60,000 nt of DNA from Liolophura sinensis (lineage: Eukaryota > Mollusca > Polyplacophora > Chitonida > Chitonidae). A program made the position numbers and the translations under genes. How positions within the stretch are numbered: position 1 is the first letter of the stretch; every line of letters begins with the position of its first letter. Shown one piece after another: positions 1-11,278 of this stretch. The stretch is taken from contig NC_088295.1 of assembly GCF_032854445.1 (NCBI RefSeq), positions 17,783,385 to 17,843,384 of the forward strand, given 5' to 3'. The notes under the pieces are model-generated. The model had not been told where the DNA came from. It did no database searches and saw only the letters and a list, made by a program, of their open reading frames with translations.

Positions 1-10
1 TGTCCTGCAG

Positions 11-132
11 AAACATAAGTGGGAGAATGCAATGACTCTGGACAAGTACTCGTGGGGTTTCAGGCGCAATGCTCACCTGGCAGACTACCTCACCATGGAC
101 GATCTCACTGACATACTGGCAGAGACCATCAG
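11..132 (+). CDS. FUCA1: Fucosidase exon a (window numbering)
   Basis: Acceptor cctgcag| at 4-10; donor AG|GTCAGC after 132. Encodes the KWENAM...SWGF block and the following helix, with phase 2 at the 3' end. Confidence 0.9.
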
Positions 133-2405
133 GTCAGCTACACTTCACTGCTGTAGTCTACACATGGGGCCGAACGGAGAAAACTTGTATAGGAATATCG
201 CTATGCATATATAAAGGATGTGTAACTATTAAATGCATCACTTTTCAGAGAAGAAGCAAATTACATAGTTTAGAGTTTTTCTGTGGAATTGTATTTTTTC
301 TGTACAAGTCACAAGAAAGTCTGTTGAAAGATGTTATTGTTAGATGTTCTACACACACTCATCTGATCTGAATCACACTTGAGTTTGGGAATTGATGTGA
401 GGAGCTGGCTTTGGCAGAGTGGTTAGGGCACTTGACCTACAATCACCAGGACACACAAGATGTGGGTTCAATACTGGCCTTTGACAGGGATTTTGTTAGT
501 TCTCTTCTCGCTGCATGTTCTTCTAAGCCTGCAACTAAGCAGGCATCAACTCAAGTGTTGCTTGGCATGTAAATAACATAGCAAATTTTCAAAACACTAG
601 TTGGATTAAATTTGTCAGTCACCCCTCTGAAAGTTGTATGCAGGCCTGATGTTTATGGGCGCCTTACCAAACCTACTAAAGATATGGTTAACCCCATGTG
701 TCTCTGGTGCCCCGAACTCCCAAAACTGACCGCCGTAAGTGGAATATTCTTGAATACGTTGTTAAATAATAATCAAGTAAATAAAAGTACAATTGTCATG
801 GTCAGTATGTGATTCTTCAGCCTGCAGTATACCATGTGACCTGACAAAAATGTTTTGCAACTATGTTTTATTACATATACATGTGTCATGAGCATCAGAA
901 AAAAAGTTTCACAAAAAATTTTTTGGAGCAGACAAAGGATGAAGAAAATTGAGGAGCTGAGTGTTTGTAAACTTAATAAGTTTGTGAAGGAAAGAGGTGT
1001 CATTTTGTGTCTCCACGACACGGCAAGACAGGTGGTCAGTAAATTAAAGTCAACCAAAGTTTTGTGACATTTTTATCTGGGCACATGATACGTTAGGATT
1101 TTTTTACCATTGGCGACAAAAGTGTTTCCCTATGGGAAAATACACTGAAGACAACCTAAACATTGACAAGGGTTAGTTATTGTTTAGGTTTCTTGAAACA
1201 CAGCTCTATTATTGTAAGACTTGATTTGTTTTTTGTCTGGTTCTTAGTTGTGGTGGTAACTTGTTGGTGAACATAGGCCCGACAGCACATGGAACGATTG
1301 TCCCGATATTTGAGGAGAGATTAGGCCAGCTGGGACAGTGGTTAGGTGTCAACGGGGAAGCCATATACTCCTCATTTCCGTGGACTTTCCAGAATGACAC
1401 TCTCACACCACGTGTCTGGTAGGTTCATCTTGCAGCACATTTTCATCAGTGTGTCCATTAGTAAAGCTTTTTAACAATTCTTGAGTACATTTAGACTTTT
1501 AGTTTACCATTACTAAGCAAGGCGAGATATTGTGAGTATGGGGAGAAGTGGCATCAGTATTAATGTCACTGCGGAAAGCTAATTTCCATACAGTAATTTG
1601 GTCACAGAATATCTTGTTGAAGGCATTTTGTACACGTAGTACACTAAAGCTTTTATGTTTGGGTCAGACAGTCTTTCAATATTTACCATGTACATTTTAG
1701 GTTTTATGAACACGTTTGAAGTTGTGCACCTTTTAAATGTGAAATGGTGCAATACACAAATTTTTGCCAAAATACCACTGTTTGGTGTTCTGGCCGGTCA
1801 TTCAAATCCCCATCAGCTGTGTGAATAATGGGGTATCATGTGACTAGGGTTAGTGATTTGTATGTCGATAGAGCTGATGGATAGACAATATGCTTTGATT
1901 AAGGCACACTGTGGCTGATGTACAGACAATTTGCTTTTATTCATGCACACTGTGATTGGTGTACAGACAATTTGCTTTGATTCAGGCGAACTGTGGCTGA
2001 TGGACAGACAATTTGCTTTGATTCAGGCACACTGTGGCTGATGTGCAGACAATTTGCTTTGATTCAGGCGCACTGTGGCTGATGTACAGACAATTTGCTT
2101 TGGTTCAGGCGAACTGTGGTTGATGTATAGACACTTTGCTTTGATTCAGGTACACAGCAGCAGATGTACAGATGAAGAGAATGGTCTACGCCATCGTGCT
2201 GGACTGGCCCCAGAATTCTACCCTATCTCTTGGAGCTGTGAGTCCTACCCCCACTACTCAGGTTACCTTACTGGGGTATTCAGGGACCTTCTCCTGGAAG
2301 AAAGGCCCTGGAGACGGAATCACTATTGTCATTCCCCCTATTCCAGCTAACAGAATGCCTTGTAAGTGGGCCTGGGTGTTCCGGTTTGAAGGCTTGGAGG
2401 TGTGA
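11..2405 (+). CDS. FUCA1: Alpha-L-fucosidase (GH29), C-terminal part, three exons; 5' end outside window
   Basis: Removes terminal alpha-L-fucose from glycoproteins and glycolipids; family members are lysosomal or secreted. Exons 11-132, 1248-1418 and 2150-2405 join in frame (549 nt, 182 aa plus TGA). All introns are GT-AG and the phases match. Seen in the protein: KWENAM..SWGF near the start; [11 protein letters not shown], the family's GGN-LLNIGP block; [18 protein letters not shown]; and a beta-rich C-terminal domain ending in WAWVFRF. This matches the last ~180 residues of animal FUCA proteins, with the stop at the usual place. The catalytic nucleophile lies in upstream exons outside the window. 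Whether it is nearer FUCA1 or FUCA2 cannot be told from this part. It is convergent with the xylosyltransferase gene. Confidence 0.93.
395..610 (+). repeat. tRNA-derived SINE (family D), head and partial body
   Basis: Starts with a Pol III promoter-like layout: a box A-like 'TGGCAGAGTGGTTAGGGC' near 411 and a box B-like 'GGGTTCAATACTGG' near 463. It does not end as a mature tRNA, so it is read as a SINE and not a tRNA gene. The 3' limit is uncertain. Confidence 0.55.
795..1095 (+). repeat. Dispersed repeat, copy 1, with a SAP-like small ORF
   Basis: About 270-300 bp matching, on the opposite strand, roughly 9400-9670. The best conserved part is the reading frame [20 protein letters not shown] (from 940), which continues about 20 residues to a stop at 1067. 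The helix-turn spacing (LSV..L..F...RGV) resembles the start of a SAP DNA-binding motif. The family is not identified; it could be the N-terminal end of a transposon-encoded protein. Confidence 0.55.
1248..1418 (+). CDS. FUCA1: Fucosidase exon b
   Basis: Acceptor ttcttag|; donor TG|GTAGGT. Encodes [12 protein letters not shown] through [11 protein letters not shown] to the split Trp codon. Phase 2 on both sides. Confidence 0.92.
1871..2171 (+). repeat. 41-bp tandem array copying the last fucosidase intron-exon junction
   Basis: About seven units of ~41 bp built around 'gctttgattcagg' and 'gatgtacagaca'. The final unit is the real acceptor plus the first ~25 nt of the exon (GTACACAGCAGCAGATGTACAG). 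Most units keep the AG of the splice acceptor. Confidence 0.85.
2150..2405 (+). CDS. FUCA1: Fucosidase last coding exon
   Basis: Acceptor gattcag| directly follows a tandem array of near-copies of the same junction. Encodes WYTAADV through the C-terminal beta domain; TGA at 2403-2405. An open frame also runs upstream through the repeats from 2075, but that is repeat sequence and not part of the exon. Confidence 0.92.
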
Positions 2406-3945
2406 TTGGGGAGGAATGTCAGAGTAGCGGTACTTCATGTGGCTTGCTGTGAGGACATCCACATTGTAGGGATGTGTCAAGCTTTATTATGCATCTAATT
2501 GTTACTCATAACTCAATCTGATGTTCAGGTTGCATTGTTACCTCCCTTTTTATGATTGAGTGAAGTTGAATTGCGAAAGATGATACATTTTATTGCAATT
2601 CACGAGGATGGTTGGGCCGATTCTTTTCTCCACAGCAGTTTCAAATTTATGTAACCATTTAGAGAAGATATTGAAAATTAACTGATGTACATTGAGAAAA
2701 TACAATGTGAATCATTTTGTAAAAGTTTGTGGATGATGTAAATTGTAAAGATTTGGCCACTTGAAACAACTGTGTCAGTATTGTGTGTCTTTAACATTCC
2801 ATTTGCCTTGTGTTATATGTATTGAACATGTTACATATTAATACTCTCTAACACTAAATTGTTTCAAACATCTAAATACTATAAATCAACAGATTTGTCA
2901 AGATTTCTCATTGATAAAATGCGCATATATTCTGTGAGAACTATAGAGTGTAGAGCAAGACATTTTGCTTACAAGTTTTATAAATCCTGCATCTTATGTG
3001 ACATAACCAAATCATTTTTAGCATCATTTTCATAATAATTATATGCATAAATTTCACTGAAAAAAGTGTTTCAGAGGTTGAAAAGGTTAAAGATTTACAG
3101 TGCATGGATAAATTTTGTGAGGCACATAGTTTTACATACACTTGTTGTAAATTTATGAAATTTATAATTTTAACAAATGTCATAATTCTATATTTTTGAT
3201 GTACTTGAGCATAAGGTGTGAAATATTTTGTGCAGTGTAAATTTCTTGATATTGATGTCACTTCCTGTAGTTGATACAGAAATCCTTGTACATATTCCAT
3301 GTTGTATTCTACTGTTCAGGTGGCAAGGGAATTTGTTTGATGCATAAAAAGGGCACAGCTTGTTCCGTTCAGAAATTGTCTTTCTGTGATAATATACAGT
3401 TGTATGATAAATGAAACAAGAAAAGGTAGATTTTGTTTTCACTTTTATGCTTATGATTAATAAAGATACTTGATATCAATTCTTTGAATGAACTCTCAAC
3501 AATTTGTTAATGTTATCATTGATTTTCACATGGACTTATATGCAAGAATATAATTAGGTTATAATTTATCCAATAATCCGAAGTGGACGAGACGTTGAAT
3601 TCTACAACAAATTTTCTGGAATTTGGGAATCAACAGTTACAGAAACACGGAGAGCATATGCCTCAGGACCCTCAAATGCCGTTAACATTCAATGTTACTT
3701 CCCTTTGCTGCAGTACAATACAAAAAAATATATGCCTCTGTGGGATTCAATATCACTTCCTGTCTTAGACGGTCACATATGATCCAATCGATTTCATTTT
3801 GAGGAAAATACTAAAAAACTACGTGCTTTAACCGATGAAGGTACATGTTATGAAGTCCTTGTTAGCCCAAGTTACCTCTCAAGGTTGACTTCTTAGATTC
3901 TGTGATGCAGTAACATATGCAGTGAACATGCACACAAGCACACGT
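2406..3945. other. Fucosidase 3' flank, no gene seen
   Basis: AT-rich sequence. The first ~1 kb is probably 3' UTR. No other supportable coding or RNA feature. Confidence 0.6.
3459..3464 (+). promoter_or_regulatory. Possible fucosidase polyadenylation signal
   Basis: AATAAA about 1.05 kb after the fucosidase stop, on the coding strand. It is the clearest hexamer noted in that stretch, but no downstream element was verified. Confidence 0.25.
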
Positions 3946-4188
3946 GGGCCAGTTTCATGAAGCTGACTTAGCTAAGTAATGCCTTGACTACAATGACAAC
4001 ACTTTGTAGAGTTATGAAGTGCATTTCCCCCGCGCTCTGCCCGGTTTCCACCCACCATAATGCTGGTCACGGTCATATAAGTGAAATTTTCTTGAGTACG
4101 GCGTAAAACACCAATCAAATAAATAAATAAAGTGCATTTAGCCATAAAGGGCAACTTCATGCTAAGTGCACTTCATGAAACAGGTCCC
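3946..4188. mobile_element. MITE with GGGCC(Y)GTTTCATGAAG-type terminal inverted repeats, split by a SINE tail
   Basis: The left end GGGCCAGTTTCATGAAG..TGACTTAGC and the reverse complement of the right end (GGGACCTGTTTCATGAAG..TGCACTTAGC) match over ~28 bp. A SINE 3' tail (about 4028-4130) sits inside it, so the SINE inserted later. Confidence 0.65.
4028..4130 (+). repeat. SINE family A, 3' part
   Basis: Has the family-A body 'CACCCACCATAATGCTGG', 'TCTTGAGTACGGCGTAAAAC' and an (AAAT)n tail. The head is missing. Confidence 0.8.
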
Positions 4189-4282
4189 AGGTCTAAAGAG
4201 TCCATGTCAGTATATATTTGGGGCAGCTGTTTCGAGAACATCAGGCATCAGGCCAGTGTCTGGCTGTTACCAAGAAGATCAT

Positions 4283-4421
4283 GCCCCAGTTTCACAAAGC
4301 GGCGTACAACATTCATTTTTATCGTACATCTGTTATACAATATTTAGTGTCACTATTCCTATACCATTGTCCTATGTGTGTGATTATCATACATGTAATA
4401 CATCTCTGTGAAACTGGGCCC
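4283..4421. mobile_element. Short MITE, 139 bp, with CCCAGTTTCACAAAG-type ends
   Basis: The left end GCCCCAGTTTCACAAAG and the right end (reverse complement GGGCCCAGTTTCACAGAG) form ~18-bp terminal inverted repeats. No coding capacity. It is related in end sequence to the elements at 3946-4188 and 10211-10342. Confidence 0.6.
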
Positions 4422-5819
4422 AGGTGGTTAAAATCCTTAATCATGCACATTGTACCTGACATGATGCAGTGCTTTTTGTCTTGGCTCTAGTCTACCTATG
4501 GAGTAGTCATATCAGAGCAGGATTGCTCTGCTGGGCATAAACACCAATCAGTTACATATACATACAATACTATCACCATAACATTCCACACTCAAGACAT
4601 TCTCAGCTTAAAGAAATCTTGCAAAAAAAAAATCATTAAACAACACTTCTTTTGTCAAACATCTTTTTACTTACAAAGATAAATTTCAAGCATACAGTTC
4701 AGAATTCACGATTTGGCCTGTTTTTAGATTCTGTCCACCAATTGTGGCCATTCAGTAATCAGCACTGGTCAGTGTCAGAGTAAATGCACATATAATGTAA
4801 AACAATAAATCTGAATGATTGTTTACACGAATTATACATAATAATGTGTATAATGTTAGAAAATTTGGTGGAAATAAAAGCCTTGTTACATACAATATTA
4901 AAAGCATACTGCATGTTAAGGAAGACTACACACAAAGTACTGTGGCATAACAAGCACAATTTTGTGAACAAAAATTACAGTGTCACAGAATGAGATTCAA
5001 AGTATATTCTAACTGACTTGTCGCTGTATAACTGACACTGATCTGATTGTCTACTCACATACAGTCTTGTCTTAACCTAGTTACATTACTTAGATGTTCA
5101 GACGACGGAGACACACATACCAGTAATCATTATCTTGCACTTAAATTTTAATTAAATTTACTCATTAATGGTGATACATACATAACACTAAAAAGAAGCT
5201 AACACTGTGTAAACAACTATTGACCACTGGGACGAGAGGTTCAATGAAGTCAATGAAGAAAAGCTTTCTTCAACCAGTTCACCTTATTAGGTAATAAGCA
5301 TAGGTGTGTCTAAGCCATGCAAAACTTCCCGAACTATGGTATCTCCCTTAAAACAATGCGGCAGGTGTCAAGAAGCGACACTGATGTGTGATAGGGCGTG
5401 CTGGCTACTCTATTATCATTATTTGGGTATGGTGTAAATGAATCATTCTGTGTCGACTGATATAAACACTTTTTCTTATACATGTAAATGTGCTTGCGCT
5501 TATTTCTTCTAATCACATTTCATTTCGTCAGGCTTAATCATGAATGGTATACTGCTATTGTTCTCAGTCAGATTATTTTTCTTTTTATCTGACAAGTGGG
5601 TTTTTTTTCGTTCTGCAAGAAAACTGTATGCCAGAGCTGTTAACTTTCTTCGCGTGTTCATTACCAAATCACTGCAATCAGATCCAGAACCGCTGATCTG
5701 ATTGCATTGAAGATTAATGTGAATGTACATGACTACTGGTGCCATCAGGATTGAAAATTTTATGCAAATAACTGCATGCAGTTCTAGTTTAAGTAGAGAA
5801 CTAAACAGTGCATTGGAAG
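4422..5819. other. Intergenic, nothing recognised
   Basis: AT-rich sequence with no frame that resembles a known protein. Confidence 0.55.
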
Positions 5820-7145
5820 TAAGTTCCCTTCAAAACTGTATTTGACATTTTCGAAGATAAATTTCCACACATTGTCTCAGTAATCAAGTTAACACACTGT
5901 AGCAAGGATTACCTTGTAGATACAGACATGTGCAATGAGCATGCGCAAACAGATTAATGGTCGGATTATGAAATTGTGATTCAAGATAATTCTGTATTAA
6001 CAAAAGTGAATTAATCACTTTCAAAATGTCATTGTGGGTGTCTCTGTGGTCAGTTATTGATGAAACATCGTGTAACCAGCAGTAAAGGATACAGTGTGGG
6101 TCTCCAAATGGTGTGGTGGTGCATGATGGACATACTACACATCAAGCTGAATCTATGCATTGCCAACTGATATGCATCAGACGATGTGATGTCCGTTTTG
6201 GTCAATAAAAATGAGAAGAAAACAAAACATTGTACTACCTGACAATGTAAGTATCACAAGTCCCATAAGGTCTCTGAACTCTTGCTTTGTTAACCATGCC
6301 TTGGTTGTCAAATGTGGATAGGGCTATTGCAATTGGGCAGTTGGAAGCAATCACATCAGTAAAACAAGTTGCGCTTCCAATGGAAGTGAACCCAAATGCC
6401 ATTCATAAATTAGGTGCAAAACTTTTCAACACTGGAAATGTAAGGAATGCGCCAAAAAGTGAAAGGCCCTGGGCAACAACACAGCGAGGAATTGTGGACA
6501 CAACACTCGGGAACAGAAGGTCATCTGGTATGAAAGTAGTTACAATCATAAACTTCGTGATCCAAAGATCATTCCATGCATTTCGTTCAATCAGTGTTTT
6601 AAAAATGGCTGCAAAATACAAAGAATGAAAACAGAAAACGTTTTAACAGCCTTAACAAGGGGAAAATGCAACCAAAGTAATGTTTTCAGTTTAACTTTTT
6701 GTGACAAACACTAAAATCGGTGTTTCCCTGACTAGTAACGGCCTTTGGTGGTGGCAGCGTCCTGGTCTGGGCAGGAATAAGTGCTACTGGTAAAACAGAT
6801 TTGGTTCCTCTTGAAGGAAACTTTGAACCCCTATTGAACGTAAATCGCTACACTGACACTATTCTCCATTCTCAGGTTTTGCGAGCTCACTATCTCAGTG
6901 CGATACAAAATGGTGCTTATACCAGATTTTAACATTATCTTGTCATACACGTAGTCAAAAATATCTTGAATCTTTAATAGTAAACCAAGAATTCGTTCCG
7001 CATGCTCATTCAAGCACATCTGTATCTACAGGGTAATCCTTGCTACAGTGTGTTCACTAGATTACTGAAATGCTGACTGCAAAATTTAACGACATTTTGG
7101 CAAATATCTTGGTAAATGTCAAACACAGTTTTGGGGGGAACTGCT
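5820..7145 (+). mobile_element. Decayed Tc1/mariner element with long terminal inverted repeats
   Basis: About 1.33 kb. Ends of roughly 130-150 bp match in inverted orientation: 5' 5820-5950, and 3' 6994-7145 reverse-complemented. The shared parts include CAAAACTGTRTTTGACATTT and ACACACTGTAGCAAGGATTACC. The TA target site is visible at 5820-5821 on the left and mutated on the right. Transposase remnants lie between. Confidence 0.85.
6284..6895 (+). pseudogene. Tc1-like transposase, broken
   Basis: The N-terminal part reads LSNVDRAIAIGQLEAITSVK, then a helix-turn-helix region with HKLGAKLFNTGNVR. This is the usual Tc1 start of invertebrate elements (LSNVDRARAIGQLEAG-type). After ~6540 the frame is degraded. 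Near 6740-6890 a second block reads FGGGSVLVWAGIS, then a degraded NRYTDTIL..VLRAHY, matching the catalytic-core GGGSVMVWG region. Stops and frame changes between the blocks mean it cannot be active. Confidence 0.8.
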
Positions 7146-7687
7146 TCAGGGTTTTAATTGCAAAATGTTACCAACTTCAGCAAATCCATAATTATTTTAT
7201 AAATCTTATAAAATAAACTATTTATAAGTAACTTAGTTTCATTATTTTCCCAATTGGCTTCCGCTAGCATTATGGATAGCAACCCTTGCAGAATATATGG
7301 CACACTAAGGGAGACTACTCTTCACATTTTATGAAGAGCATGCTCTAAGGATCTAGCATGCTCTAATGCCTGCTGACCGCCATTACTTCAAGTTAAGATG
7401 GACACAATTCAGCAGTTCCTAAAACATACTCAAAAATTCCAAAGTAATATGGCATTCTGTGACATGCAGAAATAACATGATCAGCTATAGGCCTAATCAA
7501 CTTCAATGCAATTTTACTGCCTTGCAGAGCCTTCTTTACAGTAAGCACACCCAGATTTGCAAGTTTCTGGAAACAGACAATAACAACACATGCCGGTCCA
7601 GCCGGTTGATACACATGTAACAAACATTTGAGAAATACAGTTCCAGCCTTGATGACTCCAAACATAAGTACTGCCTTTAATAGACAT

Positions 7688-8880
7688 GATCAAGTGTGTG
7701 TCCATATATGTGATGCAGGTGGAACACACTGTGTGTGCCCATATCTGTGAATCAGCCTGAACAGATTCTAGTGTATGTGTGTGTCCATATATGTGAATCA
7801 GCCTGAACAGGCCCTAGTGTATGTGGGTGTTCGTCTATGTGAATCAGCCTGAACAGACTCTAGCGTATGTGTGTGCCCATATCTGTGAATCAGCCTGAAC
7901 ATACTCTAGTGTATGTGTGTGTCCATATATGTGAATCAGCCTGAACAGGCCCTAGTGTATGTGGGTGTCCGTCTATGTAAATCAGCCTGAACAGACTCTA
8001 GCGTATGTGTGTGTCCATGAATGTATATCAGTCTGAACAAATCCTAGTGTATGTGTCTGTATGTGTGTGTCCATGTATGTGAATCAACCTGAACAGACTC
8101 TAGCGTATGTGTGTCTATGAATGTGTATCAGTCTGAACAGATCCTAGTGTATGTGTCTGTATGTGTGTGTCCATGTATGTGAATCAGCCTGAACAGACTC
8201 TAGTGTATGTGGGTGTTCGTCTATGTGAATCGGCATGAACAGACTAGTGTATGTGTATGTCCCTGTATGTGAATCATTCTGAACAGACTCTAGTGTATGT
8301 GTGTGCCCATATATGTGAATCAGCCTGAACAGACTCTAGTGTGAGTCCATGTATGTGAATCAGTCTGAACACTCTAGTGTGAGTCCATGTATGTGAATCA
8401 GCCTGAGCAGACTCTAGTGTATGTGTGTGTCCCCATATGTGAATCATTCTGAACAGACTCTAGTGTATGTGTGTACCCATATATGTGAATCAGCCTGAAC
8501 AGACTCTAGTGTATGTGGGTGTTCGTCTATGTGAATCGGCCTGAACAGACTAGTGTATGTGTATGTCCCTGTATGTGAATCATTCTGAACAGACTCTAGT
8601 GTATGTGGGTGTCCCTGTATATGAATCAATCTGAACAGACCCTAGTGTATGTGTGTGTTCATGTATGTGATTCAGTCCGAACAGACTATAGTGTACAAGT
8701 GTGTCCATATATGTGAATTACTCTGAACAGACTTTAGTATATGTGTGTCCCTGTATGTGAATCAGTCTGAACAGACCCTAGTGTACATGTGTGTCGATGT
8801 ATGTGAATCAGCCTGAACAGACTCTAGTGTATGTGTGTGTCCATGTATGTGCATCAGTCTGGACAGACTCTAGTGTACTG
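7688..8880. repeat. Minisatellite, ~46-bp unit, about 25 copies
   Basis: Imperfect tandem copies of a unit containing 'GTGAATCAGCCTGAACAGAC' and 'TCTAGTGTATGTGTGTGTCC'. Some copies are shortened and higher-order blocks recur (for example a ~100-bp pair near 8030-8180). Open frames across it are repeat artefacts. Confidence 0.9.
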
Positions 8881-9399
8881 ATACGCTTCCCACCGCCAGA
8901 AGAACAATCCAACAAGTAATTGCATGTCCACGAAAACACAGCTTTTTGGGCAGCCAATAATGCATGCAGTTACTGTCTGTGCCCTTTACTCAGTAAAGAT
9001 CACCAGTGGTAGTTTCAACCCCTGCCATCATGTTATAGTCTTGATCAAGCAGAAAGGATCAATCTCAATTAATACAATAGTTTTGTGATACCCAGGATAT
9101 CGTTAATACATAATCATAAAGTGTGGGCGCAACGGTCAGGTACAAAGCTGACCAGCAGACTGCTCGGCTGGGGAGCCATTGTGCAGGTCTAAGATCAGAA
9201 TCTTGGCAATATAAAACTGACGGTCAGTAGGCACAAAGGTAGAGACATGATTTACTACTATTCAGGTGATCAAAGAAGTACATAGTTATACACAGGTGTA
9301 GTTGAAGTGGTTTATATACCCATATAGGTTGCCAAGCATTTCTCAACTGGGGAGTTTCGAGTGAAAACTCTTTTTTGTTGAAGGTGAAAGCAGTCCTCC
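8881..9399. other. Intergenic, nothing recognised
   Basis: No supportable feature. Confidence 0.5.
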
Positions 9400-9670
9400 T
9401 GTAAAATGTGACATGTGAAAAATGTTAGGCAACCTTTGTAGACATTAATTTACCACTCATTTGCCCCACTGTGTTCTAGAGGCAAAGACACTCCTTTCCT
9501 TTACAAATTTCTCAAGTTCACAAATGTTCAGCTCCTCAATTTTCTCCATCGTTTGTCCTCTCCAAGTAATTAATTTTATATGAAACTTCTTTCAGACACT
9601 CATGTTATAGTAAATGTGATCCCACAATAGTTGGCTAACATATCTGACAGGTCACATGAGGCAGAAGGAC
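9400..9670 (-). repeat. Dispersed repeat, copy 2, with a SAP-like small ORF
   Basis: Reverse complement of the family at 795-1095. Its frame reads MEKIEELNICELEKFVKERS near 9550-9490. After that it diverges and is soon closed by stops. Matching flanks on both sides of the frame (TGTGACCTG..; CAT-TTTTCACATG) show that a whole element was copied and not just the frame. Confidence 0.55.
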
Positions 9671-10210
9671 CTTATTTACCTTTAGCAGTAAAAGAGCTCG
9701 AACTCAAAACTGACCTATTGGTTAAAGATCACTGTAACTGCATTTATGAAGAATGAATGCAGCTCTTAATGCGAACACACATTTGAATTAACACGGATTA
9801 ATTAATCTCTGAGAAATCCTTGCGAAAAATTTGTACAACCTTCAAGAAGCTTTTCAATGTGTTCCAACAAACACAATGTCCGATTTCCATGTGTACCTCT
9901 GTAATCATCTCTTCTAACGTACATGATGTAAAGGTATAATGGATGAGCTGTAGTAACATTCTGCATTGTAACTTTATCACCTGTACTTTTAAAACACTAT
10001 TTCACACCAAGCATAATTACACCAGGAACATCCAAGATGGGTGATATGTTACAAATACTACATATCACAGGATAAATGTATAAGGAAGTTGGGATTTGTT
10101 GTATTAACTTCACAAATACTGGTATACATGCACATGGATTATTGAGGCAGTTTTCACCAGCTTAACAGCATAAGAATATGCAAAGCATTCATCTTCTGTA
10201 GTAGAGATCA

Positions 10211-10342
10211 GGACCCACTTGCATGAGGCCCCCTTAAAAGTTAAGATTAAGTAACTACCACGGCGACATAATGCCTACAGTGTTGGTTGCCAATTTTGGT
10301 TACGTGCTCTTAATGTTAATTGGGCTTCATGCAAGCAGGCCC
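10211..10342. mobile_element. Short MITE, 132 bp
   Basis: The left end GGACCCACTTGCATGAGGCCC pairs with the right end (reverse complement GGGCCTGCTTGCATGAAGCCC). The interior is short and non-coding. Same general type as the elements at 3946 and 4283. Confidence 0.65.
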
Positions 10343-11278
10343 AGACTATTTGGCAAGTACATTTTTATAGTGTTTGATTTAAAAATGTTCTGGTTTGCTG
10401 TTGTGGTTGTCGTTGGGTCAAGATGAAATACATGTAGTTTATTTGTCAAAGCATATCCCAATGCATGTGCTGTATGAATGTACATGTCAAGCCAACAAAC
10501 AAGCATCCTGACAAGGCCAATGTCAGGTATCAAATCCCATCTTGTCAGGTACAAACAGCTTGGTGCCTGACAAAGTGCACATGTAGATAACTCAGGTTAT
10601 CTTCAAAGTCCACTAAGTGGACTTAATGGAGTTTGAAAATTGTTAGTCTCATCTCAATAAGTTATTTGTAGACTAGAAATGAACACCATTATATGTGGCA
10701 CTAATGCTGCACTCACATCTTTCTGGAAGATAATACTGTTTGTAGCATAGCCAAAACTCTACAGATTTTTACAGATGTTCAAATTCTTTTGGAATTGTTC
10801 ACATTACTCAAAGCAATAGTTTGGGACATCATATAACAGACAAGGTCAATACTATGTTTAATTATCAAGGGTGTTCCTTGATAATGAAAAATGCCAAGTT
10901 TCAATAGAATGTACCTTATTTCAACACATACACACACACACTCCAAAAAATCACAAAATATTTCATCCAAGAATTCACCCTAACAAGATTGCATTAAAAC
11001 ATTATCACACACACCATCAACTGTGGTTATGTACATATTAATGCCTTGTATAATGATCAAATGATGAAATGATACATTGTGAGAGTAAACAGTAGATAAT
11101 CTGTTACCCCAACAGAAAGCACCATATGACATTTAGTATGAAGATCCACAGTATCATCACCTGTCACAATGACAGGCCGAGATCTCCTCTGTCATGTCAT
11201 TCATTAACACAGCACAGTATGGGACTATCACAAAATAAGACTATCAATGAATATATGAACTATAGGATGAAGTATGTG
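10343..11278 (-). other. Xylosyltransferase 3' flank and probable 3' UTR
   Basis: No coding signal. On the minus strand an AATAAA (plus-strand TTTATT at 10438-10443) lies ~840 bp past the stop and is a possible polyadenylation signal. Confidence 0.4.

Larger units (their letters stand above)
133..1247 (+). other. Fucosidase intron carrying a SINE and a SAP-like repeat
   Basis: GT-AG intron between exons a and b. It contains a tRNA-like SINE head near 400-500 and one copy of a dispersed repeat with a small ORF near 795-1095. No other coding signal seen. Confidence 0.7.

Noticed and set aside
2075-2350. Alternative start of the last fucosidase exon inside the repeat array
   Set aside because: The frame differs from the fucosidase frame; it is chance read-through of the 41-bp repeats.
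8444-8629. Protein-coding frame across the 46-bp minisatellite
   Set aside because: The repeated peptide is only the translation of the tandem repeat.
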